Shown: positions 1 to 8,986, numbered from the stretch's first letter. The stretch is DNA of 64,000 nt from Brachybacterium tyrofermentans (GCF_014897585.1 NZ_JABUXW010000006.1:124001-188000); one strand, 5' to 3'. Notes: generated by a model not told the origin, from the letters alone. Made by a program: numbers and translations.

Positions 1-152
1 GCTGGGGCACCGTCCGAACCATCGGACACACAACAGAAGAACCGATACCACCGGCCCTCGGGCCGGCCACCCGCAGCGCGGAGGCTGCGGCGTCCGGATA
101 CAGACCCGGACGAGGTATCGGATCAGGCCTCCGAGACAGTAGGAGAATGCAC
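1..152 (+). promoter_or_regulatory. Leader upstream of rpsM with a GC hairpin
   Basis: No coding region is supported here. A GC-rich inverted repeat (CCGGCCC/GGGCCGG, 51-66) sits in the spacer with no T-run, so it looks like an inter-cistronic hairpin rather than a terminator. In related operons infA and rpmJ precede rpsM; they would lie left of the window edge. An AGGAG at 141-145 is the ribosome binding site of rpsM. Confidence 0.4.
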
Positions 153-527
153 ATGGCACGTCTGGTGGGAGTAGACCTTCCGCGCGAAAAGCGCCTCGAA
201 GTCGCCCTGACGTACATCTTCGGCATGGGACGCACCCGCGCCCTCGAGACGCTGGCAGCGACCGGCGTCTCCGGCGACAAGCGCGTGCGCGAGCTGACGG
301 ACGACGAGCTCGTCCAGCTCCGCGACCACATCGAGGAGAACTACCGGATCGAGGGTGATCTGCGTCGTGAGGTCGCCGCTGACATCCGTCGCAAGGTCGA
401 GATCGGCAGCTACCAGGGACTGCGTCACCGCCGCGGCCTGCCGGTCCACGGACAGCGCACGAAGACCAACGCGCGTACCCGTAAGGGCCCCAAGCGCACC
501 GTCGCCGGCAAGAAGAAGACTCGCTGA
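153..527 (+). CDS. rpsM: 30S ribosomal protein S13
   Basis: S13 sits in the head of the small subunit and contacts the P-site tRNA and the 50S bridge. The product is 124 residues, normal for the family, with the N-terminal [13 protein letters not shown] stretch, the helix-two-turn-helix region and the conserved [14 protein letters not shown] segment followed by a basic tail ending in KKKTR. An ATG at 147 is also in frame, but it lies one base after the AGGAG at 141-145, whereas the ATG at 153 has a normal 7-nt spacing, so I choose 153. It is the first of four operon genes here (rpsM-rpsK-rpoA-rplQ). Confidence 0.97.
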   Translation: MARLVGVDLPREKRLEVALTYIFGMGRTRALETLAATGVSGDKRVRELTDDELVQLRDHIEENYRIEGDLRREVAADIRRKVEIGSYQGLRHRRGLPVHGQRTKTNARTRKGPKRTVAGKKKTR

Positions 528-631
528 CCCACGGCATCTGCCGTCGGACCGCGGGCCCTTCGCAGGCCGCAGTCACTTCGCGCCGTTGAGGGATCCGGCG
601 CACCCGATACCCACCAGAGGAGTTCCGCCGT

Positions 632-1036
632 ATGGCAACCAAGACCCGTCAGGCCGCTGCGCGCAAGCCGCGCCGCAAGGACAAGAAGAACATCGTCAAC
701 GGTCAGGCTCATATCAAGAGCACGTTCAACAACACGATCGTGTCCATCACGGACCCGACCGGCGCCGTCATCTCCTGGGCTTCGGCCGGGCAGGTCGGCT
801 TCAAGGGCTCGCGCAAGTCGACCCCGTACGCCGCGCAGATGGCCGCTGAGTCGGCCGCGCGTCAGGCGCAGGAGCACGGCATGAAGAAGGTCGACGTCTT
901 CGTGAAGGGCCCGGGCTCCGGCCGCGAGACCGCGATCCGCTCGCTGACCGCGACCGGCCTCGAGGTCGGCTCGATCCAGGACGTCACCCCGCAGCCGCAC
1001 AACGGCACCCGCCCGGCCAAGCGCCGCCGCGTCTGA
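632..1036 (+). CDS. rpsK: 30S ribosomal protein S11
   Basis: S11 is a platform protein of the small subunit near the E site. The 134-residue product has the typical basic N terminus and the conserved core [18 protein letters not shown]-like stretch (about residues 20-40), [13 protein letters not shown] and the C-terminal [13 protein letters not shown] tail. An AGAGGAG at 616-622 precedes the ATG. The 104-nt gap after rpsM contains nothing else I can support. rpsD, which follows rpsK in mycobacteria, is absent; the next gene is rpoA, as in Streptomyces. Confidence 0.97.
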   Translation: MATKTRQAAARKPRRKDKKNIVNGQAHIKSTFNNTIVSITDPTGAVISWASAGQVGFKGSRKSTPYAAQMAAESAARQAQEHGMKKVDVFVKGPGSGRETAIRSLTATGLEVGSIQDVTPQPHNGTRPAKRRRV

Positions 1037-1041
1037 TCGTC

Positions 1042-1084
1042 GTCGGCCGTCACGGGATCCCGGATCCCGTTCCTGACGGCCGAC
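1042..1084 (+). promoter_or_regulatory. Long hairpin between rpsK and rpoA
   Basis: An 11-bp perfect outer stem (GTCGGCCGTCA at 1042-1052 with its complement at 1074-1084) encloses an inner CGGGAT/ATCCCG stem. No T-run follows. The structure begins six nucleotides after the rpsK stop. It could slow transcription, stabilise the rpsK 3' end or be a processing site. I read it as an attenuator or processing element, not a full terminator, because rpoA follows without an obvious new promoter. Confidence 0.6.
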
Positions 1085-1198
1085 CCAGGTGCCGGGCCGG
1101 CTCAGGCCGTGCCCGGCGCCCCTGGACATCACCCATCCTCTAGGCCCACCGCCCCCTTCTGAGCGTCATATGGCGGACGCTCGCTGAAAGGATCCACA

Positions 1199-2194
1199 GT
1201 GCTCATTGCACAGCGCCCCACGCTGACCGAAGAGGTCGTGTCGGACAACCGCTCACGGTTCGTCATCGAGCCGCTCGAGCCGGGCTTCGGCTACACCCTC
1301 GGCAACTCCCTGCGTCGCACCCTGCTGTCCTCGATCCCCGGCGCAGCGGTCACCTCGATCCGCATCGACGGCGTGCTGCACGAGTTCAGCACCGTCCCCG
1401 GCGTCAAGGAGGACATCACCGAGGTCATCCTCAACATCAAGAACCTCGTCGTCTCCTCGGAGAACGACGAGCCCGTCGTGATGTACCTGCGTCGTGAGGA
1501 AGCCGGTCGCGTGACCGCCGCCGACATCACCCCGCCGGCCGGCGTCGAGATCCACAACCCCGACCTCCACATCGCGACCCTGAACGAGAAGGGCCGTCTG
1601 GAGATCGAGCTGATCGTCGAGCGCGGTCGCGGCTACGTCTCGGCCTCGCAGAACAAGGGCGTCGACGGAGAGATCGGTCGCGTCCCGATCGACTCGATCT
1701 ACTCGCCGGTCCTCAAGGTGACCTACAAGGTCGAGGCGACCCGTGTCGAGCAGCGCACCGACTTCGACAAGCTCATCGTCGACGTCGAGGCCAAGCCGGC
1801 CATCAGCCCCCGCGACGCCATGGCATCGGCCGGCAAGACCCTGGTCGAGCTGTTCGGTCTGGCTCACGAGCTGAACCAGGAGGCGGAGGGCATCGAGATC
1901 GGCCCGTCGCCGACCGACCAGGCTCTCGCCGCCGATCTGGCGCTGCCGATCAACGATCTCAACCTCACGGTGCGGTCGTACAACTGCCTCATGCGCGAGG
2001 GTGTGCACACCGTCGGTGAGCTGACCGCCCGTTCCGAGGCCGATCTGCTCGACATCCGCAACTTCGGGCAGAAGTCCATCGACGAGGTCAAGGCGAAGCT
2101 CGCCGATCTCGGACTGTCGCTGAAGGATTCCCCGGCCGGGTTCGACCCGTCCGCCCTGGAGTCCTACTCCGACGACTTCGGCGACCAGTACTGA
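1199..2194 (+). CDS. rpoA: DNA-directed RNA polymerase subunit alpha
   Basis: This is the alpha subunit, which dimerises to nucleate RNA polymerase assembly and contacts activators and UP elements. The 331 residues show the N-terminal domain ([28 protein letters not shown], residues 22-50) and the C-terminal HhH domain ([20 protein letters not shown] and [22 protein letters not shown], roughly 255-310). The start is GTG at 1199, decided by a GAAAGGA at 1186-1192 with 6-nt spacing. The acidic tail ends in [10 protein letters not shown]. Confidence 0.97.
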   Translation: MLIAQRPTLTEEVVSDNRSRFVIEPLEPGFGYTLGNSLRRTLLSSIPGAAVTSIRIDGVLHEFSTVPGVKEDITEVILNIKNLVVSSENDEPVVMYLRREEAGRVTAADITPPAGVEIHNPDLHIATLNEKGRLEIELIVERGRGYVSASQNKGVDGEIGRVPIDSIYSPVLKVTYKVEATRVEQRTDFDKLIVDVEAKPAISPRDAMASAGKTLVELFGLAHELNQEAEGIEIGPSPTDQALAADLALPINDLNLTVRSYNCLMREGVHTVGELTARSEADLLDIRNFGQKSIDEVKAKLADLGLSLKDSPAGFDPSALESYSDDFGDQY

Positions 2195-2221
2195 CCTTTA
2201 TCTTTAACTAGGAGAACGACC

Positions 2222-2887
2222 ATGCCTACCCCCACCAAGGGTGCGCGCCTCGGCGGATCCCCCGCGCACGAGCGGATGATCCTCGCCGGCCTCGCCACCG
2301 AGCTGTTCCGCCACAAGGCGATCACCACGACGGAGACCAAGGCCAAGCGCCTTCGCCCGTACGCCGAGCGCCTCGTCACCTTCGCGAAGAAGGGCGACCT
2401 CTCGTCGCGTCGTCGCGTCATGCGCGTCGTCCGCGACCGCGGTGTCGTCTACTCGCTGTTCGAGGAGATCGCCCCGACCTTCTCGGAGCGTCCCGGCGGC
2501 TACACCCGCATCACCAAGGTGGCTCCCCGCAAGGGCGACAACGCCCCCATGGCAGTCATCGAGCTCGTCCAGGAGGAGTACTCCGCGAAGCAGTCCGTGG
2601 TGAAGGAGGCCGAGGGCGCCGCCAAGGGTGCCTCCACCTCTGACGCCGCAGCGGAGACCGCGACCGAGGAGAGCACCGCTCCCTTCGGCGAGGACTCCTA
2701 CAAGGGCGACACCCCGCCCGAGGGCTTCGACATCAAGGGCAACGAGGACTCGATGAAGTTCCACACCCCCGAGTCGCCCTGGTACGACCGCACGGTCGCC
2801 GAGGTCTGGTTCCGCACCGCCGAGGCCGCCGAGACCGCCGGCTTCGTCAACGCGAAGCCTGCTGCCGACGAGGCCGACGAGGCCTGA
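2222..2887 (+). CDS. rplQ: 50S ribosomal protein L17 with a long C-terminal extra module
   Basis: Residues 1-118 are the normal L17 core ([59 protein letters not shown]), a 50S protein near the exit tunnel. The protein then continues to 221 residues, about 100 beyond bacterial L17 proper. An acidic Ala/Thr/Glu linker (about 120-160) leads to a compact, apparently folded segment at 163-208 that contains [22 protein letters not shown] and VAEVWF. It resembles a short tail module attached to assorted actinobacterial proteins, which some annotations call a sunset domain; that identification is from memory. An AGGAG at 2210-2214 precedes the ATG, and a strong terminator follows. Confidence 0.95.
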   Translation: MPTPTKGARLGGSPAHERMILAGLATELFRHKAITTTETKAKRLRPYAERLVTFAKKGDLSSRRRVMRVVRDRGVVYSLFEEIAPTFSERPGGYTRITKVAPRKGDNAPMAVIELVQEEYSAKQSVVKEAEGAAKGASTSDAAAETATEESTAPFGEDSYKGDTPPEGFDIKGNEDSMKFHTPESPWYDRTVAEVWFRTAEAAETAGFVNAKPAADEADEA

Positions 2888-2955
2888 TCGACGCACCGCT
2901 CGCGGGCCGGGACAGCACACCACGCTGCCGCGCCTGACCCGCAGCACGAGCACCA

Positions 2956-3007
2956 CGCCGAAGGCGGGCTGCCGGGAGAGATCCCGGCGGCCCGCCTTCG
3001 GCGTTCT
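2956..3007 (+). terminator. Terminator after rplQ
   Basis: A 14-bp perfect outer stem (CGCCGAAGGCGGGC at 2956-2969 with 2990-3003) continues through one mismatch into a 7-bp GCCGGGA/TCCCGGC stem with a GAGA loop. A short T-containing tail (TTCT) follows. This ends the ribosomal protein/rpoA operon. Confidence 0.85.
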
Positions 3008-3263
3008 GCTCGGTGAGGCATTCCGAGGTCACGCAGGGACCGCACGCAGGGACCGTGTCCTGACCGTGACGTGACGGCCCGAACGTCGCCTGATCGTGAC
3101 CGAGCCTCGACCGGGCCGGGGCGCGAGAGCGTTACGGTGTCCACGGAGCCCGCTGGGGGACGGCCGGGGCGATGAGGCCCCGTCGTGTGCAGTGCGTGTC
3201 TCGGCATGCACTGGTTCTTCCGGCTTGGACTCGTCATGCGCCCTCGGAGAACCGGAGCAGTCC

Positions 3264-5363
3264 ATGTCCACTCACCATCTCGACCCCACGCCCGATGCTG
3301 CTGTCTGGCCGACTACCGCGGAGGAGCCATCCTCGGAGGAGCGGACACCGCGTCATGGCCCCTCTCGGCGGGCCGTGCTCGTGGCCTCCGCGGCAGCGGC
3401 CGTCGTCCCCGCCACCGGGACCGTGCTGGTCGCGGCACCCGCTCTCGCCGATCCGTCGGTCGCCGGCGGAGAGACCCGCATCGTCGATGTCCCGCTCGCG
3501 GACGTCGCGCTGATCGACGTCGAGGGCGGCGTCGCGCGGGACCTCGCCGAGCAGCCGGCGACCATGATCGGGGTGACCTGGCCCGCGGACGCCGACGTCC
3601 CGGAGGTCCTGGTACAGGGGCTGGACCTCGAGGGCGAGTGGTCCGGATGGATCCCGCTCGAGGCCGCGGAGGACACGGAGACGGGGGAGGGTGCTCCGGG
3701 GACCGAGGTCGGCTGGATCGGGGCGGTGTCGGCGCTGCGGATCCGCGCCGAGGTCGACGGCGGGGACGTCACGGAGGCCCTGGTGGCGCACGTGGTCACC
3801 ACCTCCGAGGCCCCGGGCGATCAGGAGTCGACCCTGCTCTCGGGCCCGGATGCGACGGTCTCCCAGAGCTCGCAGCTGCGCACGATGTCCGCGACGGCGA
3901 CGTCGGCGAAGAACCCCGCCACCCCGACGCTCGGATCCGGCGCACCCAGGTTCGTGTCCCGCGCGACGTGGGGCTCGAATGAGTCTTCGGTGCGTGGCAC
4001 GAGCAGCACGGATCGTCTCAAGGCTGTGGTCATCCACCACACGGCGGGCACCAACAACTATTCCAAGAGCCAGTCCGCCCAGATCATCCGGGGGATCCAG
4101 TCCTATCACGTGGGCACTCTGGGCTGGGCGGACATCGGCTACAACATGCTGGTGGACAAGTACGGCCAGATCTTCGAGGGCCGAGGTGGCGGCCTGCACC
4201 GGAACATCGTCGGCGCGCACGCCTATGGGTTCAACACCGGCAGCTTCGGCATCTCGGTGCTCGGTGACTACTCCTCGACCACGCTGGCCTCTGCCGGGCG
4301 CCGAGCGATCGCCCAGGTGGCCGGCTGGAAGCTGCTGAGCACCTTCCAGTCCTCGGTCACGGCGAAGGTCTCCTGGACCCCCGGTACCGGCACCCGGTTC
4401 CCTCCGGGGGAGAAGGTCTCGCTGCCGAGGATCATGGGGCACCGCGACGTGAATTACACCGAGTGCCCCGGGTTGAACCTGTATCGGCAGTTCGGCGCGG
4501 TCCGCAGCGAGGCGCAGAGCTACGCGGACTCCGGCTGGACCAAGCACCTGGCGGCCTTCGAGAAGGCGGGCGGCTCCGCGGTTCTCGGCACCGTCGTCAA
4601 GAGCGCCCACAGCACGGGCAAGTACAACGCGACCGTGCTGACCAAGGGCCTCGTGATCAACGAGAGCGGCATCTCCACGGCGTACTACTGCCCGACGGCT
4701 ACTCATTGGCAGGCCTCCTGGGGCCGGCCCAGCGGGCGACCCTATGAGGACGGTGAACGGGTCGTGCAGGCGTTCTCGTTCGGGATGTCGGCGGTGAACG
4801 GTCGCTACAACCGCTTCTCGGCCACCAAGTTCGGCGACGTCGCTCCGGGCCGCGACTTCTACTTCGACATCAACGACCTCGTGGACCTGGGGGTGGTGCA
4901 TGGTTACGGGGGCACGATGTATCACCCCGATGAGCTGACCCGGCGCGATCACATGGTGGTCTTCATCTACCGGGCGATGGGGTCCCCCTCCTTCACGCCG
5001 CCGAAGTCATCGCCGTTCTCGGACGTCTCTTCGCAGGACACCTTCTACAAGGAGGTGTGCTGGGCGGCGGCGGAGAAGATCTCCGTCGGCTACACGGACG
5101 GGACCTTCCGGCCGGCGGACACGATCCGCCGGGACGCCGTCGCCTCGCTCCTGTACTACGCAGCAGGATCGCCGCCGGCATCCCCGAAGGACGCCGCCCA
5201 GTTCTCGGACGTCTCACCGACCAGCGGCTACGCCACGGCGATCGGCTGGCTCGCCAAGACCGGCATCTCCCGCGGCTACAGCAACGGCACCTTCCGGCCC
5301 CGGAACCGGGTGCCGCGGGACGAGATGGCGGCGTTCCTCTGGCGCTGGACGCGGGAGGTCTGA
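3264..5363 (+). CDS. Tat-exported N-acetylmuramoyl-L-alanine amidase with SLH domains
   Basis: A 699-residue secreted cell-wall amidase. A twin-arginine signal (PSRRAVLVASAAA, about residues 37-50) is followed by a hydrophobic stretch ending APALA. A beta-rich spacer precedes a PGRP/Amidase_2 domain (about 228-400) with the zinc histidines in VVIHHTAG and in GHRDVNYTECPG. A region like LGFP or other surface repeats follows. The C terminus holds three SLH-type repeats (about 520-575, 585-640, 648-699), each with an FSDV/FGDV entry and YxDGTFRP-like or equivalent turns. The enzyme should cut the MurNAc-L-Ala bond while the SLH units tether it to wall polymers. I chose the ATG at 3264 because it places the RR signal near the N terminus; upstream in-frame codons read as non-signal sequence. 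It is monocistronic. Confidence 0.88.
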   Translation: MSTHHLDPTPDAAVWPTTAEEPSSEERTPRHGPSRRAVLVASAAAAVVPATGTVLVAAPALADPSVAGGETRIVDVPLADVALIDVEGGVARDLAEQPATMIGVTWPADADVPEVLVQGLDLEGEWSGWIPLEAAEDTETGEGAPGTEVGWIGAVSALRIRAEVDGGDVTEALVAHVVTTSEAPGDQESTLLSGPDATVSQSSQLRTMSATATSAKNPATPTLGSGAPRFVSRATWGSNESSVRGTSSTDRLKAVVIHHTAGTNNYSKSQSAQIIRGIQSYHVGTLGWADIGYNMLVDKYGQIFEGRGGGLHRNIVGAHAYGFNTGSFGISVLGDYSSTTLASAGRRAIAQVAGWKLLSTFQSSVTAKVSWTPGTGTRFPPGEKVSLPRIMGHRDVNYTECPGLNLYRQFGAVRSEAQSYADSGWTKHLAAFEKAGGSAVLGTVVKSAHSTGKYNATVLTKGLVINESGISTAYYCPTATHWQASWGRPSGRPYEDGERVVQAFSFGMSAVNGRYNRFSATKFGDVAPGRDFYFDINDLVDLGVVHGYGGTMYHPDELTRRDHMVVFIYRAMGSPSFTPPKSSPFSDVSSQDTFYKEVCWAAAEKISVGYTDGTFRPADTIRRDAVASLLYYAAGSPPASPKDAAQFSDVSPTSGYATAIGWLAKTGISRGYSNGTFRPRNRVPRDEMAAFLWRWTREV

Positions 5364-5370
5364 CGGCGTG

Positions 5371-5404
5371 CACCCCGCAGGAGTTCGCGGACTCCTCCGG
5401 GGTG
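5371..5404 (+). terminator. Hairpin after the SLH amidase gene
   Basis: CACCCCG and AGGAGT pair with ACTCCT and CGGGGTG, with one C:C mismatch and a 6-nt loop. The hairpin starts 8 nt after the stop codon. There is no T-run, so its termination efficiency is uncertain. Confidence 0.6.
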
Positions 5405-5410
5405 CTGACC

Positions 5411-5478
5411 TGCTGTGCTGTGCTGTGCTGTGCTGTGCTGTGCTGTGCTGTGCTGTGCTGGGTCCCGGTCCCGGTCCC
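5411..5478. repeat. (TGCTG)x10 followed by (GGTCCC)x3
   Basis: Ten perfect copies of the pentamer TGCTG occupy 5411-5460, directly followed by three GGTCCC hexamers (5461-5478). They lie between convergent genes, so no promoter role is expected. Ten uninterrupted copies suggest a slippage-prone tract. Confidence 0.95.
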
Positions 5479-5550
5479 GGCCCCGTGCCCGGTCGGGGAC
5501 GCGGGATGCGGCACCCGGGATTCGAGATGTGGGTTGTGGATGGTCGGTCG

Positions 5551-6474
5551 TCAGCCGTTCTGCGAAGCGTCGGCTGCGGGTTCCACTCCGTCGGCCCAGG
5601 CGTACGACGTCTGCGTGCCCGGCCGCGTGACCGAGTCCGAGGCATAGGCGCTGCCGGCCCGGATCGCGTCCAGCACGTCGCCCGAACGCACCCAGGTGGT
5701 GCTGAAGCAGCCGATGAAGGCGTCGCCCGCCCCGGTCGTGTCGATCGCCTGGACGGCCGGGGCCTCGACGATCTCCTGGCCGTCGGCATGGGCCCACAGG
5801 GCGCCGCGGGACCCGAGGGTGACGATGACGTTGCTGATCCCCGCGGTCAGCAGCACCTCGGTCGCCTTCGTGATGTCCTCGAGGCTCGAGACGGGCATGC
5901 CGGTGAGCAGCTCGAGCTCGGTCTCGTTGGGGACCAGGAAGTCCACTCCGGTGATCCGGGCCAGATCGAGCTCTGGGGAGGCCGGGGCCGGGTTCAGCAG
6001 CACCGGGATTCCCAGCTCCTCGCCGAGATCGATCGCGGCGTACACCGTCTCCAACGGGATCTCCAGCTGCAGCACGATGAGTCCGCAGCGGGCGATGTCC
6101 TCCCGAGCGGCCTCGACGTCCTGCGGGGTCAGGAGCGCATTGGCGCCCTTGACGATGATGATCGAGTTGTGGGAGTCGGGGTCCACGAAGATCGGGGCGA
6201 CGCCGGAGGTGGCCTCGGTGCGCAGCACATGATCCGTGCGGATGCCGTTGCGTTCGAAGTTCGCCAGCGTGGTGTCGGCGAAGACGTCGTCGCCCACGCG
6301 GGAGACCATCACGACCTCGGAGCCCAGACGCGCGGCGGCGACGGCCTGGTTGGCTCCCTTGCCGCCGCAGCCCATGCGGAACTCCGGCGCCTCCACGGTC
6401 TCCCCTTCGGCGGGCATGCGGTGGATGTAGGAGATCAGGTCGACCATGTTGGACCCGATGACGGCGATCGGCAT
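5551..6474 (-). CDS. Ribokinase-family (PfkB) sugar kinase, probable deoxyribokinase
   Basis: A 307-residue PfkB/ribokinase-fold kinase, last gene of the deoC operon. It has the N-terminal GCGGKGANQAVAAARLG substrate/phosphate loop (about residues 35-51), NPAPA and the C-terminal DTTGAGDAF anion-hole motif with the catalytic Asp (about 247-255). The family phosphorylates ribose or 2-deoxyribose at O5. Because the operon also encodes deoxyribose-phosphate aldolase, a FucP-type permease and a mutarotase-like protein (compare the enterobacterial deoK-deoP-deoX set), I infer deoxyribokinase activity; ordinary ribokinase is the alternative. Its ATG follows the stop of the upstream gene by one nucleotide, so translation is probably coupled. 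Confidence 0.85.
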   Translation of the reverse strand: MPIAVIGSNMVDLISYIHRMPAEGETVEAPEFRMGCGGKGANQAVAAARLGSEVVMVSRVGDDVFADTTLANFERNGIRTDHVLRTEATSGVAPIFVDPDSHNSIIIVKGANALLTPQDVEAAREDIARCGLIVLQLEIPLETVYAAIDLGEELGIPVLLNPAPASPELDLARITGVDFLVPNETELELLTGMPVSSLEDITKATEVLLTAGISNVIVTLGSRGALWAHADGQEIVEAPAVQAIDTTGAGDAFIGCFSTTWVRSGDVLDAIRAGSAYASDSVTRPGTQTSYAWADGVEPAADASQNG

Positions 6475-6475
6475 A

Positions 6476-7516
6476 TCAGTGGCTCTCTTTCTCGGCGGCG
6501 GCCACCAGCCCGGTGGTCACCGAAAATCGTGTGCTCCGGCCTGCGGGCAGCTGTACCAGTGTGCCCGCCCGCTCCGCGGCCAGGAACCCCTCAGGTCTGC
6601 TGGTCGCGGGCAGGGCGAAGGCGGCGACCTGCTGGTCCGGGTTCGAGAGGATCCAGCGGGTGGCCGTGGGGAACTGCGAGCTGTCGAACTCCGTGACGAA
6701 CTCGAACTCGTCGCTGTTGGCCAGCGAGAAGCGCAGCGGGCCGCCCTGGGCCGGGAGATCGTCGGCGAAGTAGACGATCTCGGGGTCGAACTGCTCCGCG
6801 CCCACCAGGCTGTCCGGATCGATCGCGCCGCTGCGGATCCGCTGCGTGATCTGCTCCCACGCGGGAGTCGGGGCGACATGCGCCGGGATGCTCTCGCGCA
6901 GGTGGAAGGTGCCCTCCGGCAGCGTCTGCGTCATCCGTGCTCCCTCGAGGAAGCGGTAGTTCAGGTGGCAGATGTACTGCAGCGGCATCGTCGCGTAGGC
7001 GGAGAGGTTGGTGACCTCCAGGTCGATGTCCAGCAGGGCGGACCCTGCGCGCAGGGTGACCGACGGGATGGCACGGTAGTGGTGGCCGAAGCCCATGACG
7101 TACTCGTGCACGGAGCGGATCGTCACGGAGTCCTCGGCGAGGACCAGCTCGGCGCTGTCCATCTCCGCGCAGGAGAACTCACCGTGCAGCGGGTGATCGT
7201 CCTCGGGGGAGGGGCAGCCGGCGGCCAGCAGCCCGGAGTGGAAGGCGAAGCACCCGTAGGTCTCCGCGATCCGCTCCACCTTCCGCGGCTCCTCGAACAT
7301 GCTCGTCATCCGCAGGGACTGCCCGTCGAACTCGGCATCCCAGACGATCTGCCCCAGGAAGGGCAGCACCTCCACGCGGCCGCGGGAGTTGCGGATGCTC
7401 AGCGATTCCACACCGGTGCGGCACCGACGGGCCGAGACGGTCCACTCCGGGCTCTGGCACACCACGCGCGGAGTCTCACCGAACAGCTCCCGGGGGAGGT
7501 CCAGGGTGAAGGCCAT
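6476..7516 (-). CDS. DUF4432 / aldose-1-epimerase-like protein, probable sugar mutarotase
   Basis: A 346-residue protein of the galactose-mutarotase-like superfold, matching the DUF4432 type (SIRNSRGRVEVLPFLGQIVWDAEFDGQ, EEPRKVERIAETYGCFAFHSG, YICHLNYRFLEGARM). Such proteins sit next to sugar kinases and permeases. Here it lies between a permease and a ribokinase-family kinase, so interconversion of 2-deoxyribose anomers is the likely role (a DeoM/DeoX-like function); this is inference from context. I chose the ATG at 7516 because it lies one nucleotide after the permease stop; the reading frame upstream of it is permease-shadow sequence. Confidence 0.75.
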   Translation of the reverse strand: MAFTLDLPRELFGETPRVVCQSPEWTVSARRCRTGVESLSIRNSRGRVEVLPFLGQIVWDAEFDGQSLRMTSMFEEPRKVERIAETYGCFAFHSGLLAAGCPSPEDDHPLHGEFSCAEMDSAELVLAEDSVTIRSVHEYVMGFGHHYRAIPSVTLRAGSALLDIDLEVTNLSAYATMPLQYICHLNYRFLEGARMTQTLPEGTFHLRESIPAHVAPTPAWEQITQRIRSGAIDPDSLVGAEQFDPEIVYFADDLPAQGGPLRFSLANSDEFEFVTEFDSSQFPTATRWILSNPDQQVAAFALPATSRPEGFLAAERAGTLVQLPAGRSTRFSVTTGLVAAAEKESH

Positions 7517-7517
7517 C

Positions 7518-8981
7518 TCAGCGCACCTCGGTCCGGGCATCGCCAGCAGTGTCGGCCGTGGCGTCGGCCCGGGCAGCAGTGCGCTGCGCGAGGCTGCGAC
7601 GGCGCAGGGCGACGAAGAACAGCAGCACCGCACCGAAGCAGAAGAAGTTCACGAGGAAGCTGAGCCGCATCGAGCCCAGCGAGTCGGAGAGCAGGCCCTG
7701 CACGGCGGGGATGAACGCGCCGCCGATGATCGACATGACGATGATCGCGCCGCCGGTCTCGGTGAACCGCTTGTCCTCGATGACGTCGAGGTTGCGGGCG
7801 AAGATCGTGGCCCAGCAGGGTCCGAGCAGTGCGGAGGCGACGATCGCCGCATACACCGAGGTGAAGTTCGGGACCGCGACGATGTACACGATCGTGAGCA
7901 TGCCCAGCGCCGCGTAGCCGATGAGCACGAGGTCCTCGTCGATCTTCGTCATGAGGAAGTTCGCGATGAACTTGCCGGCGAAGAAGGCGATGAAGCCGGC
8001 GATCAGGTACGAGGCGGCGGAGCGCTCGTTGATCGAGGGGTCCAGGTCCATGGCCAGGCGGATGGTGAAGGACCACAGGGCGGTCTGCATCCCGACGTAC
8101 AGGAACTGGGTGAGGATCCCCGCGCAGAAGATCCGGTTCTTCAGGAGGTGGGCGAGGGTCTCGCCGAGCGGGGCCTTGGCCTCGGAGGCGTCCTCGCGCA
8201 GGGGCTTCGAATGCGGGTACTGGGTGATCGCGATGAGCACCACGAGCACCAGCAGCAGCACCAGGATCACCTTGTACGGATCCAGGGTGCGCCCCAGGGC
8301 CTCGGAGGTGATCGCGGCCCGCTCCGCCTCGGTCGCGGCGTTCGCGATCTGGGCGTGCAGGGCGTCGCCGTCCGTGAAGACGAGGTACTTGCCGAGCACG
8401 GCGCCGCCGAGGAAGCCGACGGCGGTGAAGGTCTGCGAGATGTTCAGGCGCAGGGTGGCCTTCTTGCGCTCGCCGATCATCGAGGAGTACGTGTTCGCGG
8501 AGGTCTCCAGGAAGGACAGGCCGATCGCGATCGAGAACAGCGATCCGAGGAACACCGCGTAGGTGGCGACCTGCGAGGCGGGGAAGAACAGCACGCAGCC
8601 CAGCACGTAGACGCTCAGCCCGATGAGCAGACCGGTCTTGTAGCTCGTGCGACGGATGACCCGGCTGGCCGGGATCGCGATCAGGAAGTAGCCGCCGTAG
8701 AAAGCGGACTGCACGAAGGCGGAGGCGAAGTCCGAGAGCTCGAAGACGGCCTTGAACTGGGTGATGAGGATGTCGTTCATGCTGGCGGCCATGCCCCACA
8801 TGGGGAAGCAGATCGACAGCAGGATGAACTGGAACCTCGGAGTGCGGTCGAGGTAGCCGTCGCGCAGCTGGCGGGAACGGTCCTTGATCAGGCCCCAGGA
8901 GGTGTTCGGGAGGCCGACCTCCCCCTCGGTCGTGGCGGTGGTGGCAGCGCTGGTGCCGGCGTCGTCGCGCATCGAGTTCAT
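7518..8981 (-). CDS. FucP-type MFS sugar permease, probable deoxyribose uptake
   Basis: A 487-residue, 12-helix major facilitator of the fucose/glucose-H+ symporter type: SFLETSANTYSSMIGE, FGSAFYGGYFLIAIPAS-like helix 2 and ALLGPCWATIFARNLD are characteristic. It should import a small sugar with protons across the cytoplasmic membrane. In enterobacteria deoP of the deoxyribose operon belongs to this same family, which together with deoC suggests 2-deoxyribose. The start is ambiguous: an ATG at 8981, or a GTG at 8990 that overlaps the deoC stop as GTGA. I give the ATG. The hydrophilic tail is Ala/Arg/Thr-rich. Confidence 0.82.
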   Translation of the reverse strand: MNSMRDDAGTSAATTATTEGEVGLPNTSWGLIKDRSRQLRDGYLDRTPRFQFILLSICFPMWGMAASMNDILITQFKAVFELSDFASAFVQSAFYGGYFLIAIPASRVIRRTSYKTGLLIGLSVYVLGCVLFFPASQVATYAVFLGSLFSIAIGLSFLETSANTYSSMIGERKKATLRLNISQTFTAVGFLGGAVLGKYLVFTDGDALHAQIANAATEAERAAITSEALGRTLDPYKVILVLLLVLVVLIAITQYPHSKPLREDASEAKAPLGETLAHLLKNRIFCAGILTQFLYVGMQTALWSFTIRLAMDLDPSINERSAASYLIAGFIAFFAGKFIANFLMTKIDEDLVLIGYAALGMLTIVYIVAVPNFTSVYAAIVASALLGPCWATIFARNLDVIEDKRFTETGGAIIVMSIIGGAFIPAVQGLLSDSLGSMRLSFLVNFFCFGAVLLFFVALRRRSLAQRTAARADATADTAGDARTEVR

Positions 8982-8986
8982 GGCGG

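Noticed and set aside
3096-3263. N-terminal extension of the SLH amidase from the upstream ATG at 3096
   Set aside because: It would bury the twin-arginine signal behind 56 extra non-signal residues; the ATG at 3264 gives a proper Tat leader.
5368-6696. Rightward open frame starting at the TGCTG tract and running through the kinase gene
   Set aside because: It is the antisense shadow of the ribokinase-family gene; the pentamer part merely keeps a frame open.
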